64,000 nucleotides of DNA, taken from positions 62,001 through 126,000 of the forward strand of contig NZ_PXXO01000006.1 of NCBI RefSeq assembly GCF_003011885.1, written 5' to 3'. The translations under genes were made by a program, and so were the position numbers. Shown here in pieces: positions 8,528 through 18,140 of the stretch (position 1 is the stretch's first letter; each line of letters starts with the position of its first letter). The notes under the pieces are model-generated. The model was given only the letters and a program-made list of their open reading frames with translations. It was not told where the DNA came from and did no database searches. The stretch is from Cyanobium usitatum str. Tous (GTDB taxonomy: Bacteria > Cyanobacteriota > Cyanobacteriia > PCC-6307 > Cyanobiaceae).

Positions 8528-10015
8528 GGTAGGCGGGAGCTGGTGGCGATCGGAAATACCATCAGGGCCCAGATAGCTAGCGCAGCCAGCTGGGCTAAAA
8601 GGCCCAGCGGCACGCAGGTGATGGCCACGATGCCGCCGAGATACAGAAACCACCAAAGTCCATGACGTAGGTGCTGGCGATCGGCCAGGGCAAACAGCCC
8701 GGCCGGCACCAGCACGATCAGGCTGGCTCCTCGCAGGGAGCTGGTGCCGCACCAGCTGATCGCCCAGGTGGCCAGCACGAAGGCGGAGCTGCACCAGACA
8801 CCGGCCCAGGGCAATCGGTAGGCCCGCTGGGCATCGGGCAACTGCCGGCGCAGGGCTATCAGGCTTACCGGGCCCATGGCCAGGGCGATCATCAAGGTGG
8901 CGGTGAGGAAGCTCACCACGGTTTGCCAGCTGGGGCCGCTGAGCAGCATCAACACCCCCATCGCCAGGCTCACTAAAGGGCGACTGAGGGTACGCCTGGC
9001 GGTTGAGCCGCCCAAAGTTGCTGGGCAGCAGCCTGCAGCGCCCCATCATCCAGCTCACCCGCGCCGAGGCGCCCATGTAGGCCATGGCGGTGGCACTGGG
9101 GGAGATCACCGCATCTAGCAGCAGCAGCCGCGCCACCCAGCCCAGGCCCAGGCCCATGGCCAGGGCCACCAGGGGTCCGCCGTGGGCGGTGAGCTCAAGT
9201 CGCGCCCAGCCGCCAGCCAGCTGGTCGGGGGGGATCGATACCAGGAAGGCCAGCTGCAGGATTAGGTAGATGCCAAGGGAGATGGCCAGACCAAGGGCCA
9301 TGGCCAGGGGCACGGTGCGCTGGGGACGGCGGGTTTCGCCGGCCAGATCCATGGCGGTGCGAAAGCCCAGCAGCGAAAACAAAATCCCGCCGCTACTGAT
9401 CGCCGTCACCATGCCCTGCAGGGTTTCGCCCGGGGGTAGGCGGCTGGCGGCGAGATTGCCCCAGTGGCCTGAAGCCAGCATCAGCGTGACCGAGATCACC
9501 AGGGGTACGGCCAGTTTCCAGGCGGTGAGCCCGTCGATCCAGCGGGCTAGCCAGCCCACCCCTGCCAGGTTGATCCAGGCCAGCAATGCCAGCAGGGCCG
9601 TGGCCAGGGCTAGGCCCGGAGCGCTAAGCACCTGGCCGCTGCCGCCATCGGCCGTTAGCCAGGGGAAGCTGCTGGCCAGGTATTGCATCACCGCCAGCAC
9701 CTCGATGGTGGGCAGGGCCAGGTAGGCGATCCAGGCGCTCCAGCCGCCGATGAAGCCGGCGGTGCGGCCGTGACTGAGCAGGGGGATCTGGGCCAGGGCG
9801 CCGGAACTGCTCACCAGGGAGCCCAGTTCGGCAAATACCAGGGCCAGGCTGAAGGCCAACATTCCGCCCAGTAGCCAGGCGCCGAGGGCTGCTGGGCCGG
9901 CACTGCGGGCGGCGTAAAAGGGGGCAAACAGCCAGCCTGAGCCGATAGTGCTCGTCACCACGGCCAGGGTGAGGCTGCGCAGCCCCAGCTGGCGCGAGAG
10001 TTCGGAGGTGGTCAT
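8497..10015 (-). pseudogene. APC-family amino acid permease, frameshifted
   Basis: The first frame (10015 down to about 8985) reads as an amino acid/polyamine/organocation permease: MTTSELSRQLGLRSLTLAVV, then the family motif TSTIGSGWLFAPFYAARSAG and about eight membrane helices up to GASARVSWMMGRCRLLPSNF. Sense is then lost, but a second frame carries on with PLVSLAMGVLMLLSGPSW and four further helices to a stop at 8497. Removing one base near 8983 (CAG-T-CGC read on the minus strand) joins the halves into a normal permease of about 505 residues. So this is either a recent single-base inactivation or a sequencing error. It starts 7 bases after pabC and closes the queC-pabB-pabC operon. Confidence 0.82.
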
Positions 10016-10022
10016 CGCCGGG

Positions 10023-10889
10023 TCATGGGCTGGCCTGCAGGAGTTGTCGCCAGAACGTCTCCGCCTCCTGGCTGCCGCAGCCAGATGGAGCGGGATTGGC
10101 TATCGGTCGGGCGCCCAGGTGGCTGATCGGCCGGCAGCCCAGGCTATTCAGCAGCAAAGCACCTGCACTGTTCTGTAGGTCGTCCTCGTTGACCGGGGCT
10201 TCAGTGATCAGGCCCCGATCCAGACCCCGCTGCCGCATCACCCCCGGCAGGCAGCCGCTGCTCAGGGGCGGGGTGATCCAGGAGCCCCCGCGCCACACCA
10301 GCAGATTGGCGCTGGTGCCGCAGCAGAGGCCGCCGGCGGAGCTGGCCAGCAGGGCGTCGTCGGCGCCTGCCTCCAGGGCCTGGCGGCGGGCCTGGATCGA
10401 GGCCCCGTAGGCGAAGCTCTTGCAGCGGCTCAGCAGGCTGGTGGCGCTGCGGGTTTCGGTGGCACTAACGATCACTCGCACCGGCTCAAAACACGGTTTG
10501 ATGGCACTGAGCTGCAGCCAGAAGCTGGGGCTGCAGTTGCTGGGCGGGTCGATGCCCCGTGCACCGCTGCCGCGGCTCCAGTTGAGTCGCAGGGCGCCGC
10601 TGCTGCCCAGAGCCGTGCCGATGCCGCTGCGCTCGATCGCTGCAGCGATCAGGGGCTGCACGGTCGCCGCTCCTGGCGGTGGCGGCAGCCCCAGCAGCGC
10701 CGCCGAGCTCTGCCAGCGGCCCAGGTGTTCCTCCAACAGCCAGGCGTGACCTGCCTCCACCAGCAGGGTTTCAAACAGGCCATCGGCCAGCTGCAGGCCC
10801 CGATCGCTGATCGGCAGGGTCAGGGTCTGGGGCGTCCCCCAGCGCCCCTGCCCCGAGCCGTCGCCCAGCCAGGCGATCGGGGCGCTCAT
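10023..10889 (-). CDS. pabC: Aminotransferase class IV, probable 4-amino-4-deoxychorismate lyase
   Basis: ADC lyase turns 4-amino-4-deoxychorismate into 4-aminobenzoate and pyruvate for folate synthesis, using PLP. The 288-residue product has class IV features: SDRGLQLADGLFETLLVEAG at residues 27-46, the catalytic lysine in SRCKSFAYG, and the cofactor-phosphate region GTSANLLVW followed by TPPLSSGCLPGVMR. The family includes branched-chain and D-amino acid transaminases, so fold alone does not settle the substrate. The four-base overlap with pabB makes PabC by far the best reading. Confidence 0.85.
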   Translation of the reverse strand: MSAPIAWLGDGSGQGRWGTPQTLTLPISDRGLQLADGLFETLLVEAGHAWLLEEHLGRWQSSAALLGLPPPPGAATVQPLIAAAIERSGIGTALGSSGALRLNWSRGSGARGIDPPSNCSPSFWLQLSAIKPCFEPVRVIVSATETRSATSLLSRCKSFAYGASIQARRQALEAGADDALLASSAGGLCCGTSANLLVWRGGSWITPPLSSGCLPGVMRQRGLDRGLITEAPVNEDDLQNSAGALLLNSLGCRPISHLGARPIANPAPSGCGSQEAETFWRQLLQASP

Positions 10890-12223
10890 GCCAGGGCCTC
10901 CAGCAGCGGCTGCAGTTTCCAGCCCAACTCCTCGGCTTCGGCGGCGGGGTCGGAATCGGCCACGATGCCGCAGCCGGCGTGGGCCCGTAGGCGCTGGCCG
11001 CGCAGCAGCAGCGAGCGGATCAGGATGTTGCTGTCGAACTGGCCGTCGCTGCCAATCCTGAATAGGGAGCCGCAGTAGGGCCCCCGCGGCACCGGCTCGA
11101 GGCCATGCAGGCGCTGGCAGGCGCGGATCTTGGGGGCGCCGGTGATCGAACCGCCTGGCCAGCAGGCCCGCAGCAGGTCAATCGTGTCGAACCCCGGCTC
11201 CAGCTGGCCCCGCACCACGGAGGTGAGGTGGTGCACCTGGCGGTAGCTCTCCAGCCCTACCAGCTGGGACACCTGGATCGAGCCTGGCTTGCACACCCGG
11301 CCCAGGTCGTTGCGCAGTAAGTCGACGATCATCACGTTCTCGGCCCGGTCCTTGGGGCTGGTCACCAGGTCGGCGGCGGCGTCGGCATCGGCGTCGGCAT
11401 CGCCATGGCGCGGCCGGGTGCCCTTGATCGGCCTGGTTTCCACCTGGCCGCCTTCCCCCACCCGTAGGAATCGCTCCGGCGAAGCCGACAGCACCGCCTC
11501 CCCCGCCGCCGCTCCGCCGGCGATCGCCAGGCCGCCAAACGGGGCGGCGCATAGCTCGCGCAGGCGGCCGTAAAGGCCTAGGGGATCGGCGGGCCTTAAC
11601 AAGGTGTGCTCGCAGCAGGCGGTGAGATTGGCTTGGAAAAGATCGCCGGCGGCGATCCAGGCCAACACTTGCTTCACCTGGGCGGCAAAGCGCTCCGGTG
11701 GGGTGTGCCAGTGCCAGGAGGCTGGCGCGATCGCGGCCGGGGCTTGGCTCGCTGGCGCGGTGCCTAGATCAAGCCGCTCCAACAGGGCAGCGAAGCTGCT
11801 TAGCCGCGCTGGATCTTGACCCTCCAGCCACTGCTGCTGGCTGCCATGGTCAAACACCAGCACCGGGTCGTGGCGGGCGGCCCAGAGCAGGGCCATGTCG
11901 GGCGACTGCCAATGGGGTGCCGGCTCCACCCAGGCCCCGGCTTCGTAGCTGAGCCAGCCCATCCAATGGCCGCCGCCAGCGGCCAGATCGGCCAGCAGCG
12001 CAAAGGGATCACTGGCTCCGCTCTCCCCCGGTAGGCCGCGGCAGATGCGCTGCTCCAGGGGCGCCAGGCCGAGGCGGCTGCAGGGGCCCTGGGCGCTGCC
12101 ATCGCTATCGAGCCACACCAGACCTTCCCTGCCCAGCTCGGCCGCCAGGGCTTGCACCAGGGGCCAGGGATCCCGCCAGGGCAGGGGGTGATGCAGGATC
12201 TCGCGGTGGCGGGGCGGGCTCAT
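10886..12223 (-). CDS. pabB: Aminodeoxychorismate synthase component I
   Basis: PabB aminates chorismate to 4-amino-4-deoxychorismate, the first committed step to 4-aminobenzoate. The 445-residue product has the chorismate-binding C-terminal half: [49 protein letters not shown] and the C-terminal [12 protein letters not shown]. The motif [11 protein letters not shown] carries Lys where TrpE has Ala (PIAGT); that lysine is typical of PabB and argues against anthranilate synthase. The ATG at 12223 is chosen as it makes a four-base overlap with queC; the frame is open 16 codons further. The amidotransferase subunit is not in this window. Confidence 0.9.
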   Translation of the reverse strand: MSPPRHREILHHPLPWRDPWPLVQALAAELGREGLVWLDSDGSAQGPCSRLGLAPLEQRICRGLPGESGASDPFALLADLAAGGGHWMGWLSYEAGAWVEPAPHWQSPDMALLWAARHDPVLVFDHGSQQQWLEGQDPARLSSFAALLERLDLGTAPASQAPAAIAPASWHWHTPPERFAAQVKQVLAWIAAGDLFQANLTACCEHTLLRPADPLGLYGRLRELCAAPFGGLAIAGGAAAGEAVLSASPERFLRVGEGGQVETRPIKGTRPRHGDADADADAAADLVTSPKDRAENVMIVDLLRNDLGRVCKPGSIQVSQLVGLESYRQVHHLTSVVRGQLEPGFDTIDLLRACWPGGSITGAPKIRACQRLHGLEPVPRGPYCGSLFRIGSDGQFDSNILIRSLLLRGQRLRAHAGCGIVADSDPAAEAEELGWKLQPLLEALA

Positions 12224-12876
12224 ACCCCGGCTTCCAGCAGGGCGGCATCGCGGATGCGGCAGCTGTCGCACACGCCGCAGGGCTGCTCGCCGCCCTCGTA
12301 GCAGCTCCAGGTGCGCTCGATCGGCACGCCGAGCCGCCGGGCCTCTTGCACGATCCTGGTTTTGCTCCAGTTCACCAGGGGTGCCCAGAGCTGGGCGGCG
12401 TGGCCTTCGCGGCCGGACTTGCTGGCCAGCTCAGCCAGGGTCTGGAAGGCTTCGAGGTAGTCGGGACGGCAGTCGGGGTAGCCGGAGTAGTCGACAGCAT
12501 TCACGCCCAGCACCAGCTTCTGGGCGCCGCGGGCCTCAGCCAGGCTCAGCGCCAGGGCGATGAACACGGTGTTGCGTCCCGGCACATAGGTGCTTGGGAT
12601 CACGCCCGCCTCAACCCCGGCGCTGGGCACGGCGATGGCGGTGTCGGTGAGGGCGGAGCCACCCCAGGCGGCCAGGTTGACGGCGATGGTGTGGTGTTCA
12701 GCCAGCCCCAGGAGCGGTGCCAGTTCGGCCGCGGCCTGCAGTTCGCGGCGATGGCGTTGGCCGTAATCCAGCGACAGCCCGATCACCTGATAACCGGCTT
12801 CGATCGCCAGGGCCGAGGCGGTAGCCGAATCCAGGCCGCCGGAGAGCAGGGCGATGGCGAGGGGTGGGGCAGGCAT
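12220..12876 (-). CDS. queC: 7-cyano-7-deazaguanine synthase QueC
   Basis: QueC makes preQ0 from 7-carboxy-7-deazaguanine, ammonia and ATP, for queuosine in tRNA. The ATG at 12876 gives 218 residues, the usual length. Visible motifs are the PP-loop [36 protein letters not shown], the substrate region [11 protein letters not shown], and a four-cysteine zinc site ([16 protein letters not shown]). The frame is open 35 codons upstream but that part is unlike the family. queE, the preceding enzyme of the pathway, lies 640 bases upstream on the same strand, with an inhibitor gene in between on the other strand. Confidence 0.95.
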   Translation of the reverse strand: MPAPPLAIALLSGGLDSATASALAIEAGYQVIGLSLDYGQRHRRELQAAAELAPLLGLAEHHTIAVNLAAWGGSALTDTAIAVPSAGVEAGVIPSTYVPGRNTVFIALALSLAEARGAQKLVLGVNAVDYSGYPDCRPDYLEAFQTLAELASKSGREGHAAQLWAPLVNWSKTRIVQEARRLGVPIERTWSCYEGGEQPCGVCDSCRIRDAALLEAGV

Positions 12877-12999
12877 GGGTGCGGCAGACACGGCTACTGG
12901 GCTGGCGATGGCGTTGAGGCGCTTGTACAGAAGTACATCTTCCCCAATGCCAGCGCCGCTTGCGGCCGCCACGATGGCCATAACAGCGCATATGTGGAT

Positions 13000-13518
13000 A
13001 TGGATTTGGCCAGGGGCATCAAGAACGCAGCGCTTGTTTTGCTGCTGGCTGCGGCGCCCGTCTCGGCGGTTCCGCGGCTGGATCTTTCCAGTTACCCCAA
13101 AGTCGCTGCCGGCGACCGGCGCTGGGTGATTCAGCTGCCGGGGGTGCTGCCCCTCAACCCCGATTCCACCATGTCGTCAAACTCCGCCGACTGGCGAGTG
13201 CAGTTGTTGGTGGGACAGATGGTGCAACTGGATTGCAATCGCCAGATGTTCGGCGGCAAGCTCCGCGCCGTGAAACCCGCCCAGAAAGGTGGCCCGGTGA
13301 TCTATCGGGTCACGGATGTGGGGCAGTTGGCCTCTACCCGCATGGCCTGTCCGGCGGACCAGCCGCGTCGCCTCGGCTTTGTGCCGATGGCCGGTAAGGC
13401 GTTTGTGGTGCCTTACAACGCCAGCCGCCCGATTGTGGTCGATGCCCCTCGGCCGCTGGAGCTGCGCTGGCGGCTGTGGAAGGCGGAAAGCCTGGAGCGC
13501 CCGGCGCAGCTGCAGTGA
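13000..13518 (+). CDS. eco: Ecotin-family serine protease inhibitor
   Basis: Ecotin is a periplasmic dimeric inhibitor of trypsin-fold serine proteases. The 172-residue product has a short signal peptide ([12 protein letters not shown]), then ecotin landmarks in order: [31 protein letters not shown] with the first disulfide cysteine, the reactive loop ASTRMACP with the second cysteine, and the C-terminal [20 protein letters not shown]. Aligned on E. coli ecotin (STMMAC), the P1 methionine is replaced by arginine, suggesting a preference for trypsin-like proteases. The ATG at 13000 is chosen for the signal peptide. It sits head-on to queE (ends 13518/13519) between two que genes. Confidence 0.88.
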   Translation: MDLARGIKNAALVLLLAAAPVSAVPRLDLSSYPKVAAGDRRWVIQLPGVLPLNPDSTMSSNSADWRVQLLVGQMVQLDCNRQMFGGKLRAVKPAQKGGPVIYRVTDVGQLASTRMACPADQPRRLGFVPMAGKAFVVPYNASRPIVVDAPRPLELRWRLWKAESLERPAQLQ

Positions 13519-14175
13519 TCAGCGCAATCCCAGCAACTTGTGGCTCTGCAGGCTGAGCCGCCATTGGGGGTTGCGGCGCACGTAATCGATCGCCAGGGCC
13601 TGGCCGGCTGGGGAGTCCCAGCCTGGTTGCAGCAGCAGCTCGGGGCCAGGACTCCCGCCGCGCGCCTCCCGGGCTTGGACGGCCATGGCTGCGGCAAAGG
13701 CCAGATCGGCGGCCTCGTGCACCACCACCTTGAGCTCCTGGCAGGCGGCAAGCAGCTCGGTGCTGGGAGGGCGGTGGCGCTTAGGCGAAAGGGTGATCCA
13801 GGCGAAGCGGCCGCTGAGCTGATCCACGCCGCTGGTTTCCAGGTGCAGGGGCAGGCCTGAGGGCTCCAGGGCCTGGCAGAGCAAGCCAAGGTTGTGGTGC
13901 AGCGGTTCGCCGCCGGTGATCACAACAAAAGCGGCACCGGCTTCGGCGGCGGCCTCGGCCTCGCCAGCCAGCTCAGCCAGGGGGCGCTGGGGGTGCAGAT
14001 CGGCAGGCCAGGAGTGTTTGGTGTCGCACCAGGGGCAGGCCACCGCGCAGCCCCCCAGGCGGATGAAGAAAGCGCTGCGGCCGGCTTGCAGGCCTTCACC
14101 CTGGAGGGAGTGGAAGGTTTCCACTACTGGCAGGGCAGTTGCTGGCAGCGAATCGGCGGCCAGGGGCTGGGACAC
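13519..14175 (-). CDS. queE: 7-carboxy-7-deazaguanine synthase QueE
   Basis: QueE is the radical SAM enzyme that forms the deazapurine ring from 6-carboxytetrahydropterin, ahead of QueC. Motifs: VVETFHSLQGEGLQAGR at the N-terminus, the cluster motif CAVACPWCD (Cys-x3-Cys-x2-Cys), KHSWP, VITGGEPL, LETSG and the C-terminal LSLQSHKLLGLR. The start is uncertain. An ATG at 14292 would give 257 residues with a 39-residue leader unlike the family; the GTG at 14175 gives 218 residues and a leader of normal size, so it is preferred. Neither has a clear ribosome site. The stop is one base from the convergent ecotin stop. Confidence 0.9.
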   Translation of the reverse strand: MSQPLAADSLPATALPVVETFHSLQGEGLQAGRSAFFIRLGGCAVACPWCDTKHSWPADLHPQRPLAELAGEAEAAAEAGAAFVVITGGEPLHHNLGLLCQALEPSGLPLHLETSGVDQLSGRFAWITLSPKRHRPPSTELLAACQELKVVVHEAADLAFAAAMAVQAREARGGSPGPELLLQPGWDSPAGQALAIDYVRRNPQWRLSLQSHKLLGLR

Positions 14176-14320
14176 CGGGCTGAGGGGAATGGAATTGCCT
14201 GATTGGTCTAATGCTTGGCGTTCCGTTTGGTTTGGAGTGCTTGCGTGCAGGCAAGCCCGGGCTAATGGAGTTTTATTTGCATCTGCTTGCATTCAGGACT
14301 GGACAGCACGGGGCAAATCC

Positions 14321-14349
14321 ATCAAATTGTATTGATATAATAATTGACA
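14321..14349 (+). promoter_or_regulatory. Promoter of the type I secretion operon, with palindrome
   Basis: A perfect -10 box TATAAT (14336-14341) lies 90 bases before the PpiC-like gene, in an AT-rich gap. It is overlapped by a small inverted repeat ATCAA-N6-TTGAT (14321-14325/14332-14336), which could be an operator. A TTGACA at 14344-14349 has no matching -10 at the right distance. No good -35 for the TATAAT is seen, which would fit an activator-dependent promoter. Confidence 0.4.
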
Positions 14350-14430
14350 TCTGTTGGAGGGTTTTGCGCAATCGCGCAGATTCGTGCAAATGTTTTATTC
14401 TTTGTAAATCTCTCAAAGACAGGCTTATTC

Positions 14431-15201
14431 ATGTCGGTTGAGTCTCAAGAGAGTCCCGCGGTTTCATTCGAAGACTTGGCCCGCCTCGGCTTGCTTGAGC
14501 CCTATATTCGAGCCAATCTGCTGGCCTTGGCGGCTAGCGATGTTGCACTCAGCGATGAGCAAATAGATGCGGCTAGGCAGGCTTTTTGTCGTCAGCATCA
14601 AATCCGCGACGCCGAGGCCCTCAAGGCCTGGGCAGTAGCCCACATGCTCAGCCCTGCTGCCCTCGAGGCGCAGATGCGACAGTCCCTGCAGCTGCAGCTC
14701 CTCTGCCAGGGCGACTTTTCCGCCAAGGCGGAAGCTCGCTTTCTGCAGCGCAAGAATCAACTCGATCGTGTCGTCTACAGCCTGCTGCGCCTCCGCGATG
14801 GTGGTCTCGCCCGCGAGCTCTATTTGCGCATTGATGATGGCGATGCCAATTTTGCCGATTTAGCCGCCCGCTATGCCGAAGGACCTGAGCAGGCAACCCG
14901 CGGCATTGTTGGCCCGGTGCCCCTCACCCAAGCCCACCCTGCCTTGGTAGATCGACTGCGCACCGCTCCCCCTGGCGTAGTGCTTGAGCCCTTCCAAATC
15001 GAATCGTGGTGGCTGGTGGTGCGGCTCGAAAGCCTCACTTCCGCCACCTTCGACGAGGCCACCGCCGCCCGCATGGCCGAAGAGCTGTTCGAGCAGTGGA
15101 TCTCCGAGCAGGTTGAACGACGTCTCGTGGACCTGCGGCCCCTGTTGGAGAAACGCGTATCCGCCGATGCGAGCCAGAAGACCACCCTAGGCTCATCATG
15201 A
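14431..15201 (+). CDS. PpiC/SurA-like peptidylprolyl isomerase domain protein of the secretion operon
   Basis: The 256-residue product resembles parvulin-type (PpiC) prolyl isomerases: a helical N-terminal half (residues 1-125, SurA-like) and then FADLAARYAEGPEQATRGIVGPVPLTQAHPAL, matching the parvulin core where GG or SRGG precedes the substrate region, followed by PGVVLEPFQIESWWLVVRLE. No signal peptide or membrane segment is seen, so it probably acts in the cytoplasm. It overlaps the ABC exporter by four bases, and such proteins often precede cyanobacterial type I exporters, so a chaperone role for secreted cargo is likely. The ATG at 14431 fits; the open frame upstream crosses the promoter. 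Confidence 0.75.
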   Translation: MSVESQESPAVSFEDLARLGLLEPYIRANLLALAASDVALSDEQIDAARQAFCRQHQIRDAEALKAWAVAHMLSPAALEAQMRQSLQLQLLCQGDFSAKAEARFLQRKNQLDRVVYSLLRLRDGGLARELYLRIDDGDANFADLAARYAEGPEQATRGIVGPVPLTQAHPALVDRLRTAPPGVVLEPFQIESWWLVVRLESLTSATFDEATAARMAEELFEQWISEQVERRLVDLRPLLEKRVSADASQKTTLGSS

Positions 15202-18140
15202 GTTCCATGGACGATTCCGCCCCTTCTCAGCTGCCTGCCCATCCCGCCTTTGCCGGGTTGTCCCACTCCAGCGCCGAGCGTTTGCAGCAGCAGCTCAGCC
15301 GGCGTCAGTTTGCTGTTGGTGATCCCCTTTGCCTTAGGGGCTTGATCCCCTCTGAGATCCTGCTGCTTCAATCCGGCACAGCTCGCTTGCTGGTGCGGGA
15401 TCAGGGCCGCCTTCGCACCGCAGAAAAGCTGGGACCGGGCAGCTTTGTGGGCCTGGCCTCCCTGTTGCGAGCTGCTCCCTGTGAGGAGGTAAGTGCGGGC
15501 TCCGAAGTGGAAGCCCTGGTGCTGGCCGATTCCCTGATCCTGGAGTTGCTGGCCAGCGAACCCTCCTTTGCCCAGTGGTGTGGCTCCCATCTATTCACCG
15601 CTGAATTGGCAGCCTTACTGGCCCTGCTGCTTGAGCAGCACCCCCAGGCCGGCACTTCGCTCCAGGAGTTGCTGGATCAGGCCCGCCCCCAAGCTCGATT
15701 GGTTGCGCCTGAGCCTTCGGCCCTAGCCGCCCTGCCGATTGAGTTCAGCTTGCTGGCCGCTAGCCACAACCTGATCGATCACCCCCTCGGGGCAGCGCTA
15801 AATCCGCGCCAGGGTGTGCCGGCTGCCACCCCACCACTACCGCCACGCCTGATCGCCCTGCCTGCGGAGCTGCTGGCGCCGGTAGCTCCAGTGCTGGAAG
15901 CCGAGCTGATGCCGGAGGGCTCTGGCAGCTCCGGCCAACCTGGCGGCTCCAATCCGCCTTTGGCTTCAGCCCTTGATCTGGGCCAGCGGGATCGCACGGC
16001 CCTGCAACTGCTGCGCGGCAACGGCCCCCTCGAGGAAACCCTCGCCTGTTTCCAGATGTTGGCGGCGGAGCTCAAGCTGCCCTTCCGGCGCGATGCGATC
16101 GAGAAGATCCTGCGCGATGTGTTGCGCCGCGGCCAGACGCCGGACCTGCAGCTCTGCGGCAATCTTGCCGCGATGATGGGTCTGCACGTAAGCGGCGTGC
16201 GGGTGCCTGCCAACCAGGGCACGCGCCTGCAGACCCCGGCCCTGATCCCCTGGCAGGGCGGGTTTGCCGTGGTGCGGGGCGCCAATGCCCGCGGTTTGCT
16301 GCTGGCCTCCCCGCGGCAGGGTTGGGTGGAGATTCCCCCCGACCAGCTTCCCGAGGCCTTCCCCGATGGCATCGATGTGCTGATGCTGGAGCGCAGCTCT
16401 GCCACCCCCGAGCAGCGCTTTGGTTTTGCCTGGTTCTGGCCGGCTTTGCAGCGCTACCGCGGCATCCTCACCCAGGTGCTGATCGCCTCCTTTGTGGTGC
16501 AGCTGTTCAGCCTGGCCAACCCTCTGCTGATTCAGGTGATCATCGACAAGGTGATCAACCAGCGCAGCCTCGATACTTTGCAGGTGCTGGGCTTTGCCCT
16601 GGTGGTGGTGACCTTGATGGAGGGTTTGATCGGCGCCCTGCGCACCTTCCTATTCAGCGAAACCACTAATCGCATCGACCTGCGCCTAGGCGCCGAGGTG
16701 ATCGACCACCTACTGCGGCTGCCGCTCAATTACTTCGACCGCCGTCCCGTGGGCGAACTCGGTACCCGTATCGCTGAGCTGGAGAAGATCCGTAATTTCC
16801 TCACCGGCCAAGCGCTCACCACCCTGCTCGACACTGCCTTCTCGGTGATCTATATCGCCGTGATGCTGATCTACAGCTGGCTGCTCACCTTGATAGCCCT
16901 GTGCGTGCTGCCGATTCAGATCGGCCTCACCGTGCTGGGGGCTCCCCTCTTTCGCCGTCAGTACCGCGATGCGGCCCAGGAGAACGCCCGCACCCAGAGC
17001 CACCTGGTTGAGGTGCTCACCGGCATCCAGACGGTGAAGGCCCAGAACGTCGAGATGATCAGCCGCTGGAAGTGGCAAGACCTCTACGGCAAATACATCT
17101 CCCGCACCTTTGAAAAAACAATCACCGGTACGGCCCTTAACGAAACCTCCCAGGTGCTGCAGAAGCTCTCCCAGCTGCTGGTGCTCTGGGTAGGGGCCTC
17201 TTTGGTGCTTTCCGGCGACATGACCCTGGGCCAGTTGATCGCCTTCCGGATCATCTCCGGCTACGTCACCCAGCCTTTGCTGCGGCTCTCTTCGATCTGG
17301 CAGAGCATCCAGGAGCTCAAGGTTTCCTTTGAGCGCCTTGCCGATGTGGTCGATACCCCGGAGGAATCAGACGAGGCTGATAAGCAGAAGATTCCTCTGC
17401 CGCCCATCGCCGGCGAGGTGCGCTTTGACGACCTCTGCTTCTCCTTCACCCCCGGCGGGACCCAGGTGTTGCGTCACATCGACTTCACAATCGCAGCAGG
17501 CACCTTTGTGGGGGTGGTGGGTCAGAGCGGTAGCGGTAAGAGCACCCTCACCAAAATGCTGGCACGCCTCTATTCACCAGGTAGCGGCCGGATCCTGATC
17601 GACAACTACGACATCGACAAAGTTGAGCTTTACTCGCTGCGGCGCCAAATCGGCATCGTGCCCCAGGAGCCCCTGCTATTCACCGGCACGGTGGCAGAAA
17701 ATATTGCCCTCACCGATCCCGATGCCAGCAGTGATGCGATCGTGCAGGCGGCACGTCTGGCCTGCGCCCATGATTTCATCATGGAGCTTCCTGCGGGCTA
17801 CAGCAGCAATGTGGGCGAACGCGGCGCCGGCCTTTCCGGCGGCCAGCGGCAGCGGCTGGCCCTCGCCCGCACCCTGCTCTCCCAGCCCCGGCTGCTGGTG
17901 CTTGATGAAGCAACTAGCGCCCTCGACTACGACACCGAGCGCCGCGTTTGCGACAACTTGCTCGACAACCTCAAGCACTGCACCGTTTTCTTTATTACCC
18001 ACCGGCTCTCCACCATCCGCCGCGCCGAGCTAATCGTGATGATGCACGAAGGAGCCATCGTGGAAACGGGCACCCACGATGAGTTGATGGAGCGCCGCGG
18101 TCGCTATTACGCCCTATACCGCCAGCAGGAGGTCAACTGA
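15198..18140 (+). CDS. Type I secretion ABC exporter with cyclic-nucleotide-binding-like and C39-like domains
   Basis: The 980-residue product is an HlyB-type exporter fused to extra N-terminal parts. Residues about 15-140 look like a cyclic-nucleotide-binding fold (FAVGDPLCLRGLIPSEILLL; GPGSFVGLASLL). After a Pro/Ala-rich linker, residues 275-400 resemble a C39 peptidase-like domain without an evident catalytic Cys/His pair (PFRRDAIEKIL; GGFAVVRGA). Residues about 440-710 hold the membrane domain (FSLANPLLIQVIIDKVI). The ATPase has GQSGSGKST, VPQEPLLFTGTVAENI, LSGGQRQRLALAR, LLVLDEATSALD and ITHRLS. It starts within the PpiC-like gene and ends on the HlyD start. An outer-membrane TolC partner is not in this window. 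Confidence 0.92.
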   Translation: MSSMDDSAPSQLPAHPAFAGLSHSSAERLQQQLSRRQFAVGDPLCLRGLIPSEILLLQSGTARLLVRDQGRLRTAEKLGPGSFVGLASLLRAAPCEEVSAGSEVEALVLADSLILELLASEPSFAQWCGSHLFTAELAALLALLLEQHPQAGTSLQELLDQARPQARLVAPEPSALAALPIEFSLLAASHNLIDHPLGAALNPRQGVPAATPPLPPRLIALPAELLAPVAPVLEAELMPEGSGSSGQPGGSNPPLASALDLGQRDRTALQLLRGNGPLEETLACFQMLAAELKLPFRRDAIEKILRDVLRRGQTPDLQLCGNLAAMMGLHVSGVRVPANQGTRLQTPALIPWQGGFAVVRGANARGLLLASPRQGWVEIPPDQLPEAFPDGIDVLMLERSSATPEQRFGFAWFWPALQRYRGILTQVLIASFVVQLFSLANPLLIQVIIDKVINQRSLDTLQVLGFALVVVTLMEGLIGALRTFLFSETTNRIDLRLGAEVIDHLLRLPLNYFDRRPVGELGTRIAELEKIRNFLTGQALTTLLDTAFSVIYIAVMLIYSWLLTLIALCVLPIQIGLTVLGAPLFRRQYRDAAQENARTQSHLVEVLTGIQTVKAQNVEMISRWKWQDLYGKYISRTFEKTITGTALNETSQVLQKLSQLLVLWVGASLVLSGDMTLGQLIAFRIISGYVTQPLLRLSSIWQSIQELKVSFERLADVVDTPEESDEADKQKIPLPPIAGEVRFDDLCFSFTPGGTQVLRHIDFTIAAGTFVGVVGQSGSGKSTLTKMLARLYSPGSGRILIDNYDIDKVELYSLRRQIGIVPQEPLLFTGTVAENIALTDPDASSDAIVQAARLACAHDFIMELPAGYSSNVGERGAGLSGGQRQRLALARTLLSQPRLLVLDEATSALDYDTERRVCDNLLDNLKHCTVFFITHRLSTIRRAELIVMMHEGAIVETGTHDELMERRGRYYALYRQQEVN

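Noticed and set aside
8039-8985. Continuation of the permease frame 1 to 8039 as a 658-residue protein
   Set aside because: After about 8985 the product loses hydrophobic segments and runs opposite a gene with a signal peptide; the true C-terminus is in another frame.
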